In this document: one piece after another, positions 32,989 through 33,765 of the stretch | How positions within the stretch are numbered: the first letter of the stretch is position 1 | How the letters are laid out: every line of letters begins with the position of its first letter | Assembly: GCA_021793015.1 (NCBI GenBank) | Contig: JAJYTO010000011.1 | Location: 1-33,765, forward strand | DNA length: 33,765 bases | Direction of reading: 5' to 3' | Source: Bacillota bacterium | Lineage (GTDB): Bacteria > Bacillota > Bacilli > Alicyclobacillales > SLC66 | Made by a program: the position numbers and the translations under genes | Notes under the pieces: generated by a model | The model's database searches: none | What the model saw: the letters and a program-made list of their open reading frames with translations, nothing else | Told to the model about the DNA's origin: nothing

Positions 32989-33615
32989 TTACAGCAAACC
33001 TAACAATTCATGCGGGTGGTTGGCAAAGTATGTGGGGGACAATGGTAGCAACCTATGTGGCTGTCCCTCTCCCCATAATGCTGCTACGCTTATCATATGT
33101 GCAGCATGGGTTGCTTCAATGTCTGTTGGTTGATCTCCAACGTACATGCACTCTTGTGGAATCACTGAGAGCAATTCAGCAGCTTGCAGAAGCGGCACAG
33201 GACTTGGTTTAAACTCTTTGGTATCTTCCCTGGTCAAAACCACATCAAAGTAGGAGCGGATACCTGTATGCAACAGTTCTGTCTCAGCATTAACTTTGAG
33301 TTTTGTAGTTACAATTCCAAGTTTATATCCGCTTCTATATAAGGTCTCCAACAAGTCTGGAATACCTTCATACGGCTTTATTTTGTGATTGTGTGCTTTG
33401 TAATACGTAAGCGTATTGTCAATAATCTTATTGATGTCATGATTGGGGAATAGGTCCGTTAGGACGTTAAATGGCTTACCCATTAAAAACTGCTTTTCAT
33501 TATCCTGTAATTTGCGTCCGATGACACTATAAATACCAGCGTCGTATGATTCCGAAGAGAGCCACTCACTATCCAATAAAGTCCCATCTAAATCGAATAG
33601 AATGCATTTACTCAT
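32989..33615 (-). CDS. HAD-superfamily phosphatase (phosphoglycolate phosphatase-like)
   Basis: A 208-residue HAD hydrolase with an alpha-helical C1 cap. Motif I is FDLDGTLLDS (Asp8 nucleophile, Asp10 acid), motif II IVTTK, motif III lysine in EFKPSP, and motif IV GDQPTD. This order fits the phosphoglycolate phosphatase/beta-phosphoglucomutase subgroup; the substrate is unknown. The start is ATG 33615 with AGGAG about 11 nt upstream. Base composition is AT-richer than in the central window. A group II intron ends about 30 bp upstream of the start codon, so the gene's original promoter region may have been displaced or replaced. Confidence 0.9.
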   Translation of the reverse strand: MSKCILFDLDGTLLDSEWLSSESYDAGIYSVIGRKLQDNEKQFLMGKPFNVLTDLFPNHDINKIIDNTLTYYKAHNHKIKPYEGIPDLLETLYRSGYKLGIVTTKLKVNAETELLHTGIRSYFDVVLTREDTKEFKPSPVPLLQAAELLSVIPQECMYVGDQPTDIEATHAAHMISVAALWGEGQPHRLLPLSPTYFANHPHELLGLL

Positions 33616-33645
33616 TTCAACTGCTCTCCTCTCCGCTTATGCAGA

Positions 33646-33765
33646 ATAGGCCCGGGCCGACCCACCCCCATTAAGGGGCAGTTTGACGCCCGAGCCCTTC
33701 CCCGAACCGGACTTGCGTCTTTCGACGCATCCGGCTCTCCATCTGAAGTAGTCTTAGGTTGCACG
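33646..33765 (-). mobile_element. Group II intron, 3' end (domains V and VI), continues beyond the window
   Basis: On the minus strand 33737-33704 is a 34-nt hairpin with the hallmarks of group II intron domain V: GAGCCGG at the 5' side with the AGC triad, a GAAA tetraloop between GCGTC and GACGC, a 2-nt bulge, and CCGGTTC at the 3' side. A second stem follows (GGGCTCGGGC with GGCCCGGGCC, between about 33698 and 33649), which fits domain VI. The intron would end near 33646 at CCTAT. Its reverse transcriptase gene would lie to the right, outside the window. Confidence 0.75.

Noticed and set aside
1-33765. tRNA or rRNA genes
   Set aside because: No cloverleaf-like sequence with a T-loop GTTCRA and no conserved rRNA segment was noticed in reading both strands; a dedicated scan was not possible.

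Overview
The window is chromosomal DNA of a Bacillota (Firmicutes) bacterium, most likely of the Alicyclobacillaceae or a related acidophilic, spore-forming group. The evidence is GGAGG-type ribosome sites with many GTG and TTG starts, a consensus sigma-A promoter (TTGACA, 16 nt, TATAAT), a Bacillus-type GlpP antiterminator, and a very large secreted alpha-amylase poor in charged residues, as in acid-stable extracellular enzymes. The genus is an inference; no rRNA or other marker gene is present.

Layout. 1-4.5 kb: a DMT-family permease, an HxlR-type regulator, a secreted Asp-box (Ycf48-like) protein and an aldo/keto reductase. 4.5-13.7 kb, all on the minus strand: a glycerol-3-phosphate module. 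In transcription order it is a serine hydrolase, glpP, a leader with a terminator hairpin, ugpA, ugpE, ugpB, a glycerophosphodiester phosphodiesterase, glpD and a MazG-like gene. Together these import glycerophosphodiesters or glycerol-3-phosphate, cleave the diesters and oxidise glycerol-3-phosphate to DHAP. The ATPase subunit of the ABC transporter is not in the window. 13.9-18.6 kb: a lactonase, an FAH-family hydrolase, an SDR dehydrogenase and the 3' stub of an aldehyde dehydrogenase, a set resembling a non-phosphorylative sugar-acid pathway. A PIN-domain toxin-antitoxin pair sits inside this set, between two identical copies of the 3' end of the FAH gene.

18.6-19.6 kb holds two very small membrane-protein genes and three terminator-like hairpins. 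19.6-26.1 kb is one 2130-codon gene for a multidomain secreted GH13 amylase, with a consensus promoter and a 22-bp perfect palindrome (LacI/CcpA-type operator) downstream of it. 26.1-27.0 kb is a degenerate region with a transposase remnant. 27-31.4 kb: a YitT-like membrane protein, a flavin reductase-like protein, a polysaccharide deacetylase and a second Asp-box secreted protein. 31.6-33.6 kb looks lower in GC: an archaeal-type AAA ATPase and a HAD phosphatase. At the right edge, just upstream of the HAD gene, lie domains V and VI of a group II intron whose body continues outside the window.

The most notable unexplained structures are the FAH-tail direct repeats around the toxin-antitoxin pair; a CTAG-bounded inverted-repeat element found twice, each time supplying the stop codon of the gene it abuts; a 20-bp-arm inverted repeat with a diverged half-copy 15.5 kb away; and an amylase catalytic domain that keeps the Asp-Glu-Asp triad but lacks both conserved active-site histidines.
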